In this document: in pieces, positions 16,525-25,819 of the stretch
Layout of the letters: each line of letters opens with the position of its first letter
Position numbering within the stretch: position 1 is the stretch's first letter
Assembly: GCA_036675345.1 (NCBI GenBank)
Contig: JAKFFE010000002.1
Location: 103,219-167,218, forward strand
DNA: 64,000 bases
Reading direction: 5' to 3'
Source: JALYOC01 sp036675345
GTDB lineage: Bacteria; Myxococcota; Myxococcia; Myxococcales; Myxococcaceae
Notes under the pieces: model-generated
The model's input: only the letters and a program-made list of their open reading frames with translations
The model's database searches: none
Told to the model about the DNA's origin: nothing
Made by a program: the position numbers and the translations under genes

Positions 16525-17892
16525 ATGGCCCCTGCGCTCTCCGGCAAGAAGGTGCTGGTCCACGGGCTGGGAAAGAGTGGCCTGGCCGCGGTGCGGCTGC
16601 TCTCCCACGCCGGAGCCCGCGTTTCGGTGGTGGACTCCAAGACCGAGGCCGAGCTGGGACCCACCGCCGCCGGGCTGCGGGCCCAGGGCGCGGAGCTGTT
16701 CCTGGGGGCGATCCCCCCCGGGCTGCACCAGCGCTTCGAGCTGGTGGTGGTCAGCCCCGGGGTGCCGCTCTCCTCTCCGGAGCTGGTGGCCGCGGCCCAG
16801 GCCGGGGTGCGGGTGGTCGGTGAGATCGAGCTGGCGGGCTGGTTCCTCCAGGCCCCGGTGATCGGGATCACCGGCACCAACGGCAAGAGCACCACCACCG
16901 CGCTGACCGGGGAGCTGCTGGCCCGGGCCGGCAAGCGGACCTTCGTGGGTGGGAACCTGGGGCGGCCGCTCTCCGAGGCCCCGCTGACCGGGGAGGAGTA
17001 CGACGCCCTGGTGGTGGAGCTGTCCTCCTTCCAGCTGGAGGGGATCCGGGAGCTGCGGGTGAACGCGGCGGCGATCTTGAACCTCACCCCCGATCACCTG
17101 GACCGCTATCCGTCCCACGCGGAGTACGGGCAGGCCAAGGCGCGGATCTTCGCCAACCAGAAGCCGGGCGATGTGGCGGTGCTGAACCTGGACGATCTGG
17201 CGGTGCGGGCCCTGGCCCCCGCGGCCAACGGCGCCACCCTGTTGGGGTTCAGCCTCCAGCCGGGCGCGTTGCCGGCGGAGTTCGCCGGGATGGCCTACCC
17301 CAAGCCGGGCGGCTTCCGGGTGGAGTGGGGCGGGGACCTCTCCTTCCGGGTCAACGCCCGTTCGCTGCGCGGCGCCCACAATCTGCAGAACGCGATGGCC
17401 GCCACCCTGCTGGCGCTGGCCTCCGGCGCCGCCCCCACCGGGATCCAGGCCGGGCTGGACGCGTATCCGGGGCTGCCCCACCGGCTGGAGTCGGTGCGGA
17501 TCCTGGACGGGGTGGAGTACGTGAATGACTCCAAGGCCACCAACGTGGAGTCCTCCCTGGTGGCACTGGCCGCCTTCCCCAAGGGGGTGTGGCTGATCGC
17601 CGGTGGGAAGGGGAAGGGCGCTCCCTACCGCCCGCTGGTGGACGCGGCCGCGGGGCGGGTCAACGGGGTGCTGACGGTGGGCGCGGACGCGCCGCTGATC
17701 GAGTCCGCCTTCCAGGGCGCGTTCCCGGTGCACGCCTGTGGGGACCTGGCCGCCGCGGTGGCCAAGGCCCGCAGCCTGGCCAAGGAGGGAGAGGTGGTCT
17801 TGCTCTCGCCAGCCTGCGCCTCCTACGACCAGTTCAAGAACTTCGAAGACCGGGGAGAGCAGTTCAAGACCCTGGTGAAGGGACTTTCGTGA
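16525..17892 (+). CDS. murD: UDP-MurNAc-L-Ala:D-Glu ligase MurD
   Basis: A 455-residue Mur ligase that adds D-glutamate to UDP-MurNAc-L-Ala. The Rossmann-like N-terminal domain begins KKVLVHGLGKSGLAAVRLL. The ATP loop is GITGTNGKSTTT near residue 114, followed by ELSSFQLEGI and NLTPDHLDRY. The C-terminal domain has YVNDSKATNVESSL and IAGGKGKGAPY. All expected motifs are intact. The last bases overlap the ftsW GTG start (GTGA). Confidence 0.97.
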   Translation: MAPALSGKKVLVHGLGKSGLAAVRLLSHAGARVSVVDSKTEAELGPTAAGLRAQGAELFLGAIPPGLHQRFELVVVSPGVPLSSPELVAAAQAGVRVVGEIELAGWFLQAPVIGITGTNGKSTTTALTGELLARAGKRTFVGGNLGRPLSEAPLTGEEYDALVVELSSFQLEGIRELRVNAAAILNLTPDHLDRYPSHAEYGQAKARIFANQKPGDVAVLNLDDLAVRALAPAANGATLLGFSLQPGALPAEFAGMAYPKPGGFRVEWGGDLSFRVNARSLRGAHNLQNAMAATLLALASGAAPTGIQAGLDAYPGLPHRLESVRILDGVEYVNDSKATNVESSLVALAAFPKGVWLIAGGKGKGAPYRPLVDAAAGRVNGVLTVGADAPLIESAFQGAFPVHACGDLAAAVAKARSLAKEGEVVLLSPACASYDQFKNFEDRGEQFKTLVKGLS

Positions 17893-19049
17893 ACGGCTCC
17901 TCCACCCGGTCGCGGTTCGATCCGCTGTTGCTGGGATCGGTGCTGGCGCTGACCGCGCTGGGACTGGTGATGGTCTATTCGGCCAGCGCGGTCTCCGCGC
18001 AGGAGAAGCTGGGAGACGCCTTCCACTTCTTCCGCCGCCAGTTGCTGGCCGCCGGATTGGGGCTGGGAGGGATGGCCCTGGCGATGAAGCTGGGCTACCG
18101 CCGGCTGGCCCGCCTGGCCTACCCGCTGCTGATCGTGGGGGTGCTGCTGCTGGTGCTGGTGCTGATCCCCGGGGTGGGCACGGTGGCCGGCGGGGCGCGC
18201 CGCTGGCTGCGCTTCCCCGGGATCTCCATCCAGCCGGCGGAGATCGCCAAGCTGGTGTGGGTGATCTACCTGTCCTACTCGCTGGCCAAGAAGCGGGAGA
18301 AGGTGGCCACCTTCTCGGTGGGCTTTCTGCCCCACATCCTGGTGGCCGGACTGCTGGTGGGGCTGTGCATGCTCCAGCCGGATTTCGGCAGCTCGGTGTC
18401 GCTGTTGTTCATGCTCTTCGTGCTGCTGTTCGCCGCCGGGACCAAGCTCTCCTATCTGTTCGGATCGATCCTGGTGGCACTGCCGTTCGGCTACCACGTG
18501 ATCGCCTCTTCGCCCTACCGGTGGAAGCGGGTGCTGGCCTTCCTGGAGCCGTGGAAGTACCGGGACGGGATCGGCTACCAGCTGACCGAGTCGATCATGT
18601 CGGTGGGCTCCGGCGGGCTGACCGGGCTGGGGTTGGGGGAGGGGCGGCAGAAGCTGTTCTTCCTCCCCGAGGCCCACACCGACTTCATCTTCTCGATCAT
18701 CGGCGAGGAGCTGGGGCTGCTGGGGGTGGTGCTGGTGATCTCCCTGTACGCGGTGGTGATCTGGCGCGGGATCCGCGCGGCGATGAACGCCAGCGAGCCC
18801 TTCGGCACCTATCTGGCGCTGGGGGTGACCTCGCTGATCGGCTTCCACGCCACGGTGAACATGGGGGTGGCGATGGGGCTGCTGCCCACCAAGGGGCTGA
18901 CCCTGCCTTTCATCTCCTACGGCGGCACCTCGTTGATCATGATGCTGGGCGCCAGCGGGGTGCTGCTCTCGGTGGCCGCCAGCGCCCGGGAGCGGGCGCC
19001 GTCTACCGCCAAGGGACTGGCCAGCCGGATGCAGGAGGTGGCGGCGTGA
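17889..19049 (+). CDS. ftsW: Septal peptidoglycan glycosyltransferase FtsW (SEDS)
   Basis: A 386-residue SEDS protein with about ten membrane segments. It polymerises glycan strands from lipid II together with FtsI. I chose the GTG overlapping the murD stop; the first membrane segment follows a short cytoplasmic tail (NGSSTRSRFDP). Family marks include MVYSASAVSA, GARRWLRFPGISIQPAEIAKL, YQLTESIMSVGSGGLTGLGLG, the catalytic-region stretch PEAHTDFIFSIIGEELG and the C-terminal LPFISYGGTSL. FtsW rather than RodA is supported by location. Confidence 0.96.
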   Translation: MNGSSTRSRFDPLLLGSVLALTALGLVMVYSASAVSAQEKLGDAFHFFRRQLLAAGLGLGGMALAMKLGYRRLARLAYPLLIVGVLLLVLVLIPGVGTVAGGARRWLRFPGISIQPAEIAKLVWVIYLSYSLAKKREKVATFSVGFLPHILVAGLLVGLCMLQPDFGSSVSLLFMLFVLLFAAGTKLSYLFGSILVALPFGYHVIASSPYRWKRVLAFLEPWKYRDGIGYQLTESIMSVGSGGLTGLGLGEGRQKLFFLPEAHTDFIFSIIGEELGLLGVVLVISLYAVVIWRGIRAAMNASEPFGTYLALGVTSLIGFHATVNMGVAMGLLPTKGLTLPFISYGGTSLIMMLGASGVLLSVAASARERAPSTAKGLASRMQEVAA

Positions 19050-20179
19050 GGGTCCTGATTGCAGGCGGAGGAACGGGCGGACACCTGTTCCCGGGAATCG
19101 CGCTGGCGGAAGAGGTCACCACCCGCCACCACAAGAACGACGTGGTGTTCGTGGGCACCGAGCGCGGGCTGGAGGCGCGGGTGGTGCCTGCCGCCGGCTA
19201 CAAGCTGGAGACGATCCCGGTGATGGGGCTGAAGGGGAAGAGCCCCGGGCAGTTCATCCAGGCGCTGTTCGCGCTGCCCCGGGCCTTCGTCCTCTCCTGG
19301 CAGATCCTGCGCCGCCACAAGCCGGACGTGGTGGTGGGGGTGGGCGGGTACTCCTCGGGCCCGGTGGTACTCACCGCCTGGCTGCAGGGGATCCCCACCG
19401 CGGTGCAGGAGCAGAACGCGCTGCCCGGGTTCACCAACAAGCTGCTGGGCAAGTTCGTGCGCGCGGTGTTCATCGCCTTCGACGAGGCCCGCCCCTTCTT
19501 CAAGAGCGGCAAGACCCACCTGATTGGCAACCCGATCCGGGCCAAGCTGATGGACAACTACCTGCGCTCCTCCCAGAAGCATGAGGGCTTCACGGTGCTG
19601 GTGTTCGGCGGGTCGCTGGGGGCCAAGGGGGTCAACTCCCGGGTGCTGGACGCGCTGGCCCACCTGGAGGATCTCAAGGGGCAGCTGCGCTTCACCCACC
19701 AGACCGGCAAGGCGGACCTGGAGAATGTCCGAGCGGGCTACGCGGCCCGGGGCTTCGACGCCAACGTGGTGGAGTTCATTGACGACATGTCCGGGGCCTA
19801 CGCCAAGGCGGAGCTGGTGATCTGCCGGGCCGGGGCCACCACCATCTCCGAGCTGACGGTGTGCAAGAAGGCGGCGATCCTGATCCCCTTCCCCTACGCC
19901 ACCGACAACCACCAGGAGGTCAACGCCCGCGCGCTGGTGGCCGGCGGGGCGGCGCTGATGTTCCGGGAGTCGGAGCTGGACGGGAAGACCCTGGCGGACA
20001 CCCTGCGCGGCCTGGTGGCCGACCCCGCCCGGCTGCGGCGGATGGAGCGGCAGGCAGGGCTGCTGGGCAGGCCGGAGGCGGCCAAGGAACTGGCGGACGT
20101 CTGCGTGCAGATGATGGTGGACCAGTACGGCCCCGAGGGGCGCACCCGGCCGCAGCTGGAGAAGGGGTCTCCTCCGTGA
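19046..20179 (+). CDS. murG: Lipid II synthase MurG (GlcNAc transferase)
   Basis: A 377-residue GT28 enzyme that adds GlcNAc to lipid I at the inner membrane face. The GTG start has AGGAGG 7 bases upstream and overlaps the ftsW stop by four bases. Motifs: the first glycine loop LIAGGGTGGHLFPGIALAEE, VGVGGYSSGPVV, the EQNALPGFTNKLL loop, a second glycine-rich loop VFGGSLGAKGVN, and the UDP-GlcNAc site CRAGATTISELTVC followed by PFPYATDNHQEVNA. The last 20 residues form a charged tail of no known function. Confidence 0.97.
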   Translation: MRVLIAGGGTGGHLFPGIALAEEVTTRHHKNDVVFVGTERGLEARVVPAAGYKLETIPVMGLKGKSPGQFIQALFALPRAFVLSWQILRRHKPDVVVGVGGYSSGPVVLTAWLQGIPTAVQEQNALPGFTNKLLGKFVRAVFIAFDEARPFFKSGKTHLIGNPIRAKLMDNYLRSSQKHEGFTVLVFGGSLGAKGVNSRVLDALAHLEDLKGQLRFTHQTGKADLENVRAGYAARGFDANVVEFIDDMSGAYAKAELVICRAGATTISELTVCKKAAILIPFPYATDNHQEVNARALVAGGAALMFRESELDGKTLADTLRGLVADPARLRRMERQAGLLGRPEAAKELADVCVQMMVDQYGPEGRTRPQLEKGSPP

Positions 20180-21582
20180 ACGCCAAGAAGCCGCCCTCGC
20201 TGTTCAAGACCCGCCACGCGGCAGCGGTCCACTTCGTGGGCATCGGCGGGATCGGGATGAGCGGGATCGCCGAGGTGCTGTTGAACCTGGGTTACCGGGT
20301 CTCCGGGTCGGACCTCAAGGAGTCGGAGACCACCCGCCGGCTGGCCTCGATGGGGGCCACCTTGTTCTACGGCCACCGGGCGGAGAACCTCTCCCACGTG
20401 GACGTGGTGGTGATCTCCTCCGCGGTCCGGAAGGACAACCCAGAGGTGATCGCCGCCCGGGACCGGAAGATCCCGGTCATCCCCCGCGCGGAGATGTTGG
20501 CCGAGCTGATGCGGCTCAAGTACGCGGTGGCGGTGGCCGGGTCGCACGGCAAGACCACCACCACCTCCATGGTGGCCACGGTGCTCAACGCCGCCGGGCT
20601 GGATCCCACCTCGGTGGTGGGCGGCAAGGTCAACGTGCTGGGCTCCAACGCCAAGCTGGGCAAGAGCGAGCTGATGGTGGTGGAGGCCGACGAGTCGGAC
20701 GGCTCCTTCCTCAAGCTCCACCCCTCGATCGCGGTGGTCACCAACATCGACCCCGAGCACATGGACCACTACGGGACCCTGGACGCGCTCAAGAGCGCGT
20801 TCGTGGAGTTCTGCAACCGGGTGCCGTTCTACGGGCTCAACGTGCTGTGCCTGGAGCACCCCAACGTCCAGTCGCTGTTGCCGTTCATCGAGAAGCGCTT
20901 CGTCACCTACGGGCACGCCCACACCGCCGACTACCGGCTGGAAGAGGTAAAGCTGGACGGCTTCTCCACCCGCTTCCGGGCCTACCGTCGCAACGAGGAC
21001 CTGGGGCAGTTCACGGTGCGGATGGTGGGCGCCCACAACGCGCTCAACGCCCTGGCGGTGATCGCGGTGGCGGAGGAGATGGACATCCCGCTGGACACGG
21101 TGCGCAGCGCGCTGGCCCAGTTCGAGGGGGTGCAGCGGCGCTTCACCGTCAAGGGCGAGGTGCGCGGGATCACCGTGGTGGACGACTACGGGCACCACCC
21201 CACCGAGGTGATGGCCACCCTGGCGGGCGCCCGGCGGGCCTTCCACCGGCGCACTGTGGTGGCCTTCCAGCCCCACCGCTACACCCGCACCCGGGACCTG
21301 CTGCGGGAGTTCGCCACCTCCTTCAACGACGCGGACGTGCTGTTCATCACCGAGATCTACGCCGCCAGCGAAGAGCCGCTGCCGGGGATCAGTGGCGAGC
21401 GGCTGGTGGAGGAGCTGAGAGCCCACGGGCACCGCGACGTGACCTTCGTCCCCCGGCGCGCCGATCTGGCCGCCGCCCTCCAGCCCCGACTGCGGGAGGG
21501 GGACATCGTGCTCACCCTGGGCGCCGGGGACATCACCCACACCGGACCCGAGCTGCTGACCCTGCTCGAGGGAAGGGGATGA
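20176..21582 (+). CDS. murC: UDP-MurNAc:L-alanine ligase MurC
   Basis: A 468-residue Mur ligase that attaches the first stem residue to UDP-MurNAc. It starts with GTG overlapping the murG stop. Motifs: VHFVGIGGIGMSGIAEVL near residue 18, the ATP loop GSHGKTTTTSM near 118, VEADESDGSF, NIDPEHMDHYG and VVDDYGHHPTEVMATL. All are complete. The gene ends in an ATGA overlap with murB. Confidence 0.97.
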   Translation: MNAKKPPSLFKTRHAAAVHFVGIGGIGMSGIAEVLLNLGYRVSGSDLKESETTRRLASMGATLFYGHRAENLSHVDVVVISSAVRKDNPEVIAARDRKIPVIPRAEMLAELMRLKYAVAVAGSHGKTTTTSMVATVLNAAGLDPTSVVGGKVNVLGSNAKLGKSELMVVEADESDGSFLKLHPSIAVVTNIDPEHMDHYGTLDALKSAFVEFCNRVPFYGLNVLCLEHPNVQSLLPFIEKRFVTYGHAHTADYRLEEVKLDGFSTRFRAYRRNEDLGQFTVRMVGAHNALNALAVIAVAEEMDIPLDTVRSALAQFEGVQRRFTVKGEVRGITVVDDYGHHPTEVMATLAGARRAFHRRTVVAFQPHRYTRTRDLLREFATSFNDADVLFITEIYAASEEPLPGISGERLVEELRAHGHRDVTFVPRRADLAAALQPRLREGDIVLTLGAGDITHTGPELLTLLEGRG

Positions 21583-22514
21583 GGATGCCGGCTTCACCTC
21601 CCCGCACCCTCCAGGAGCGGATCGGCCGCTACGTGGACGGGGACGTCCGCGTGGACGAGCCGCTGGCCCCCTGGACCTCGGTCCGGGTGGGCGGCCCCGC
21701 CGAGCTGTGGGTGCGTCCGGCCAGCGCCGAGGCCCTGGTGGGCCTGCTGAGGATGGCGGCGGAGGAGGGGGTGGGGATCTCGATTTTGGGCGGCGGGGCC
21801 AACACCCTGGTGGGAGACGGCGGCGTCCCCGGAATCACCCTCAAGCTGCCCGCGGACCTGTTCCCGGAGAAGGTGGAGGTCAGCGCGGAGGAGGGGCGGA
21901 TCACCCTGGGGGCCGGTTCGGCGATCGTCCGGATCGTCAACCAGATGAAGACCCACAAGCTGACCGGGGTGGAGTTCCTGGCCGGAATCCCGGGCACCAT
22001 CGGCGGCGCGGTGTCGATGAACGCCGGCACCAAGATGGGGGAGTGCATGTCCGCCATCGAAGCGGTGGAGCTGGTTACTCCCTCCGGGCTGGGCTGGCTG
22101 GACCGGGGGGAGCTGCAGTGGCGCTACCGGCACACCCAGCTTCCCCCAGGTGCGGTGATCACCCGGGCCCGGTTCCTGCTCCGCCAAGGGGACCTGGACG
22201 CGTCGCGGGCGCAGATGGACGCCGACCTGGGGTACCGCAAGCGGACCCAGCCGCTGTCCCAGCCCAACTTCGGCAGCGTGTTCCAGAACCCGCCCGGGGA
22301 CTTCGCCGGACGGCTGATCGAGAAGGTGGAGCTCAAGGGCCACCGGGAGGGGGGAGCGCAGATCTCCACCCAGCACGCCAACTGGATCGTGAACCTGGGC
22401 GGGGCCACTGCCAGGGACGTGGTGTCCCTGATGGAGCTGGCCCAGCGGCGGGTATTGGAAGACTCGGGAGTGACGCTGGTCCCCGAGGTCAAACGGATCG
22501 GGAGTTTCTTGTGA
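21579..22514 (+). CDS. murB: UDP-N-acetylenolpyruvoylglucosamine reductase MurB
   Basis: A 311-residue FAD enzyme that reduces UDP-GlcNAc-enolpyruvate to UDP-MurNAc with NADPH. The start MRMPASPP has GGAAGGGG just upstream and overlaps the murC stop; a second ATG two codons later is an alternative. FAD-binding motifs: ISILGGGANTLVGD and EFLAGIPGTIGGAVSMNAG. The catalytic serine lies in QPNFGSVFQNP and the C-terminal glutamate in LVPEVKRIG. It overlaps the ddl GTG by four bases. Confidence 0.96.
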   Translation: MRMPASPPRTLQERIGRYVDGDVRVDEPLAPWTSVRVGGPAELWVRPASAEALVGLLRMAAEEGVGISILGGGANTLVGDGGVPGITLKLPADLFPEKVEVSAEEGRITLGAGSAIVRIVNQMKTHKLTGVEFLAGIPGTIGGAVSMNAGTKMGECMSAIEAVELVTPSGLGWLDRGELQWRYRHTQLPPGAVITRARFLLRQGDLDASRAQMDADLGYRKRTQPLSQPNFGSVFQNPPGDFAGRLIEKVELKGHREGGAQISTQHANWIVNLGGATARDVVSLMELAQRRVLEDSGVTLVPEVKRIGSFL

Positions 22515-23458
22515 GCTTCACCAGGGAAGAGCTGAAGACGAAGCGGGTGGCGGTGTTGCTGGGCGGCCTGAGCGTGGAGCGGGAGATCTCCTTGCGCACC
22601 GGGGCCGCGGTCTCCGGGGCGCTGAAGGGGCTGGGCTACCAGGTGGTGGAGCTGGACGTGGATCGCACCCTGCCCGCCAAGCTGCTGGAGGCCCGGATCG
22701 ACGTGGCCTTCATCGCCCTGCACGGCCGCTTCGGCGAGGACGGTTCGGTGCAGGGCCTGTTGGAGTCGATGTTCATCCCCTACACCGGGTCCGGGGTGCT
22801 GGCCTCGGCGGTGGGGATGGAGAAGGTCTTCTCCAAGCAGACCTTCCTGGCCCACGGGATCCCCACTCCGGCCCACGCGGCGTTCAACACCGTGGCCGAG
22901 GCCCTGGCCGGGGTGGACGCGCTGCCGTTCGGTTTCCCGGTGGTGGTCAAGCCGTCCCGGGAGGGGTCCTCGGTGGGGGTCCACATCTGCAAGACCCGCG
23001 ACCAGTACAAGGCGGCGGTGGAGGACGCGGGCAAGTACGCCGGGCTGCTGATGGTGGAGCAGTACATCAAGGGCCGCGAGGTGCAGGGGGCGGTGCTGGA
23101 CAACCAGTCGCTGGGCGCGATCGAAGTGGTCCCCGACCAGTCGCACGAGTTCTACGACTACGAGGCCAAGTACAAGGCGGGCAGCGGAACCAAGTACCTG
23201 TTCCCGGCGCCGCTGCCTCCGGATCAGTACCAGCGGGTCAACGAGGTCTGCCTGGCCGCGCACAAGGCGCTGGGCTGCAGTGGGGCCACTCGCTCGGACG
23301 TGATCGTCACCGAGAAGGGGGAGGCGGTGATCCTGGAGGTGAACACCCTGCCGGGGATGACCGCCACCAGCCTGCTGCCGAAGATCGCCGGGGGGATGGG
23401 GATCGACTTCCCCAGCCTCTGTGAGCGGCTGTTGTTGGGGGCGTCGTTGAAGTCGTAG
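22511..23458 (+). CDS. ddl: D-alanine--D-alanine ligase
   Basis: A 315-residue ATP-grasp enzyme that makes the D-Ala-D-Ala used by MurF. It starts at GTG overlapping murB. Motifs: VLLGGLSVEREISLRTG, ALHGRFGEDGSVQGLLE, YTGSGVLASAVGMEKVFSK, VVKPSREGSSVGV, GKEV-like KGREVQGAVL and the metal-binding EVNTLPGMTATSLLP. The tyrosine in PYTGSG and the lysine are those expected for D-Ala specificity rather than D-lactate. It ends the overlapping murD-to-ddl run; a 183-base gap follows. Confidence 0.96.
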   Translation: MSFTREELKTKRVAVLLGGLSVEREISLRTGAAVSGALKGLGYQVVELDVDRTLPAKLLEARIDVAFIALHGRFGEDGSVQGLLESMFIPYTGSGVLASAVGMEKVFSKQTFLAHGIPTPAHAAFNTVAEALAGVDALPFGFPVVVKPSREGSSVGVHICKTRDQYKAAVEDAGKYAGLLMVEQYIKGREVQGAVLDNQSLGAIEVVPDQSHEFYDYEAKYKAGSGTKYLFPAPLPPDQYQRVNEVCLAAHKALGCSGATRSDVIVTEKGEAVILEVNTLPGMTATSLLPKIAGGMGIDFPSLCERLLLGASLKS

Positions 23459-23508
23459 TCCAGTAGCGGGTCGGGGAGGGGAGTTCCCACAGAGTGATCG
23501 GTTCTCAA

Positions 23509-23525
23509 CGGAGCGTGTTGCTCCG
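23509..23525 (+). other. Small hairpin in the ddl-ftsQ gap
   Basis: CGGAGC and GCTCCG form a perfect 6-bp stem with a GTGTT loop, about 50 bases after the ddl stop. No T-tract follows. It may attenuate read-through from the upstream operon before the presumed ftsQ promoter zone. Confidence 0.3.
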
Positions 23526-23579
23526 GAGGGGACCGGTGTGTTCGGGGTGGCTGGTGACCCCGGGGGCTACAGCTACGTC

Positions 23580-23598
23580 TCTGTGGTCAAAAAATTGC
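23580..23598 (+). promoter_or_regulatory. A/T-rich motif before ftsQ, shared with the ftsZ leader
   Basis: TCTGTGGTCAAAAAATTGC. It matches a 19-base stretch before ftsZ at 16 of 19 positions without gaps. Each copy is preceded by CTACAG. It lies about 45 bases upstream of the ftsQ ATG in the only sizeable gap of the cluster, so a promoter or regulator site is likely. Confidence 0.5.
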
Positions 23599-23641
23599 CG
23601 TGGGATCCCAAGGGGATCAGCATGTCGGCGAGCGGAGAGTC

Positions 23642-24487
23642 ATGGCGTTGAGCAGCAGGAACAGAAGACGGGGCAACTCGCAGGAGCGCACCTCCACGGT
23701 GAAGAGCCTGGCTGTGCGCACCGGTCGGGCCGCCAGCCGGCTGTTCCTGTTCCTGGGGCTGACCTTGGGCCTGGCGGTAGGCGCCCACTTCGGCTGGAAG
23801 CACCTGACCACCTCGCCCACCTTCTCCATCCGCCGGGTCTCCTTCGTGGGGCTGGACAAGGTCACCGAGGCGGAGCTGCTGCGGCTCTCGGGGATCGTCG
23901 GCGGTCAGAACCTGTTCTCGCTGGACGTCGGCCAGTCCGAGCGGTCGATGGCCGCCCACCCCTGGGTCCAGCGGCTGAGCGTCTCCCGCCGCTTCCCGGA
24001 CGGGCTGTCGGTCCAGGTGACCGAGCACGCTCCGGCGGCGCTGATGGCGATGGGGGAGCTGTACCTGGTCAATCAAGACGGCCACCCCTTCCGCCGGGTG
24101 CAGCCGGGCGACTCGCTGGATCTGCTGCTGGTCACCGGGGTGGACCGGGATGCCTATGTGGCGGACACCGAGGGCACCGCCCGCAAGGTGGCCCAGGCGG
24201 TGGCGGTGGCCAGGGCCTACGGGCAGTCCACCGCCGGGAAGCAGGCCCCGCTCTCCGAGGCGCGGATCGAGACCGACGCGGTGGCGCTGATCACCAGCGA
24301 CGGCGTGGAGCTTCGGTTGGGGGAGGGCGGGCTGGAGGAGAAGTTCACTCGGCTGGCGCAGGTGCGCCGCGAGCTCTCGGCGCGGTCGTTGCGCGCGGAG
24401 GTCATCCACCTCGACAACCGGGCTCGTCCCGATTGGGTCGCGGTCAAGGTCTGGGAACCCGTCTCCGGAAGGAACGGGAGTCCATAA
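23642..24487 (+). CDS. ftsQ: Cell division protein FtsQ
   Basis: A 281-residue bitopic division protein. I chose ATG (MALSSRNRRRG) with GGAGAG just upstream; an in-frame GTG 42 bases earlier would cut into the leader motif. A basic cytoplasmic tail is followed by one membrane segment at about 36-54 (ASRLFLFLGLTLGLAVGAHF). The POTRA domain is at about 65-135 (FSIRRVSFVGLDKVTEAELL...MAAHPWVQRLSVSRRFPDGLSVQV). The FtsQ beta domain follows (LYLVNQDGHPFRRV). FtsQ links FtsL/FtsB to the divisome. It is followed at 92 bases by ftsA. Confidence 0.93.
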   Translation: MALSSRNRRRGNSQERTSTVKSLAVRTGRAASRLFLFLGLTLGLAVGAHFGWKHLTTSPTFSIRRVSFVGLDKVTEAELLRLSGIVGGQNLFSLDVGQSERSMAAHPWVQRLSVSRRFPDGLSVQVTEHAPAALMAMGELYLVNQDGHPFRRVQPGDSLDLLLVTGVDRDAYVADTEGTARKVAQAVAVARAYGQSTAGKQAPLSEARIETDAVALITSDGVELRLGEGGLEEKFTRLAQVRRELSARSLRAEVIHLDNRARPDWVAVKVWEPVSGRNGSP

Positions 24488-24579
24488 AGCAGGGCGGAGG
24501 CGCCCCGTCGTCCGAGAGGAACGGGGCAAGTCCGGGGCACGAAAGCTTCCTCACGAGAGTGGGAAGCCGGAGGGGAAAC

Positions 24580-25812
24580 ATGGCGAAGCAGAAGTCAGGA
24601 GAGATCATCGTCGGGCTGGACATCGGCACGACCAAGATCTGCGCGATCGTCGGTGAGCTCACCGACAACGGCATCGACATCATCGGCATTGGCACCCATC
24701 CCTCGAAGGGGCTGCGCAAGGGGGTGGTGGTCAACATCGAGGCCACCGTGGCCTCGATCCGCCGGGCGATCGAGGAGGCGGAGCTGATGGCGGGGTGCGA
24801 GATCACCACCGTCTACACCGGCATCGCCGGGGGCCACATCAAGGGCTTCAACTCCCAGGGGATCGTGGCGGTGAAGGACAAGGAGGTCCGGGACCTGGAC
24901 ATTGCCCGGGTGATCGACGCCGCCAAGGCGGTGGCCATCCCCCTGGACCGGGAGGTGATCCACGTCCTCCCCCAGGAGTTCATCATCGACGACCAGGGCG
25001 GGATCAAGGAGCCGCTGGGGATGGCGGGCGTCCGGCTGGAGGCCAAGGTCCACATCGTCACCGGCGCGGTCTCCTCCGCGCAGAACATCGTCAAGTGCGC
25101 CAACCGCACCGGGCTGAATGTGGCGGACATCGTGCTCCAGCCGCTGGCCTCCTCGGAGGCGGTGCTGGGTGAGGACGAGAAGGAGCTGGGGGTGTGCCTG
25201 GTGGACATCGGCGGCGGGACCACCGACATCGCCATCTTCTCCGGCGGGTCCATCGTCCACACCGCGGTGATCGCCCTGGGCGGCAACAACCTGACCTCGG
25301 ACATCGCGATCGGGCTGCGCACCCCGGCGCACGAGGCTGAGCGGATCAAGCAGAAGTTCGGCTGCGCCCTGGCCTCGATGGTGAACAAGGACGAGACCAT
25401 CGAGGTGCCGTCGGTGGGCGGGCGGCAGCCGCGGGTGCTGGGTCGCCAGATCCTGTGCGAGATCCTGGAGCCCCGGGTGGAGGAGATCTTCCAGCTGGTG
25501 CACCGCGAGATCCAGAAGTGCGGCTACGAGGACCTGCTGGCCTCCGGGGTGGTGATCACCGGTGGCTCCACCCTGCTGGCCGGGATGGCGGAGCTGGCCG
25601 AAGAGGTGATTGGCCTCCCGGTGCGCCGGGGGATGCCTCGCGGGATCGGCGGGCTGGTGGATGTGGTCAAGAGCCCGATGTACGCCACCGGGGTGGGGCT
25701 GGTGGTCTACGGGGCGAAGAACACCGACCGCCGGATGTTCCGGATCCGCGACGAGAACGTGTACCGGAAGGTGAAGGGGCGGATGAAGGAGTGGCTGGGA
25801 GAGATTTTTTAA
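24580..25812 (+). CDS. ftsA: Cell division protein FtsA
   Basis: A 410-residue actin-fold ATPase that tethers FtsZ to the membrane. The ATG has AGGGGA 4 bases upstream. Nucleotide-binding motifs: GLDIGTTKICAIVGE at the start, VDIGGGTTDIAIF (about residues 208-220) and VITGGSTLLAGM. The SHS2-like 1C domain is at about 85-165. The C-terminal amphipathic helix KVKGRMKEWLGEIF is the conserved membrane-targeting sequence. All are complete. The stop is followed by a 102-base leader to ftsZ. Confidence 0.97.
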   Translation: MAKQKSGEIIVGLDIGTTKICAIVGELTDNGIDIIGIGTHPSKGLRKGVVVNIEATVASIRRAIEEAELMAGCEITTVYTGIAGGHIKGFNSQGIVAVKDKEVRDLDIARVIDAAKAVAIPLDREVIHVLPQEFIIDDQGGIKEPLGMAGVRLEAKVHIVTGAVSSAQNIVKCANRTGLNVADIVLQPLASSEAVLGEDEKELGVCLVDIGGGTTDIAIFSGGSIVHTAVIALGGNNLTSDIAIGLRTPAHEAERIKQKFGCALASMVNKDETIEVPSVGGRQPRVLGRQILCEILEPRVEEIFQLVHREIQKCGYEDLLASGVVITGGSTLLAGMAELAEEVIGLPVRRGMPRGIGGLVDVVKSPMYATGVGLVVYGAKNTDRRMFRIRDENVYRKVKGRMKEWLGEIF

Positions 25813-25819
25813 CCTCCCG

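Noticed and set aside
14545..17733. A 1062-codon minus-strand frame under murF, mraY and murD
   Set aside because: It is antisense to three clear genes, His/Gln/Gly-rich and without a recognisable fold or ribosome site.
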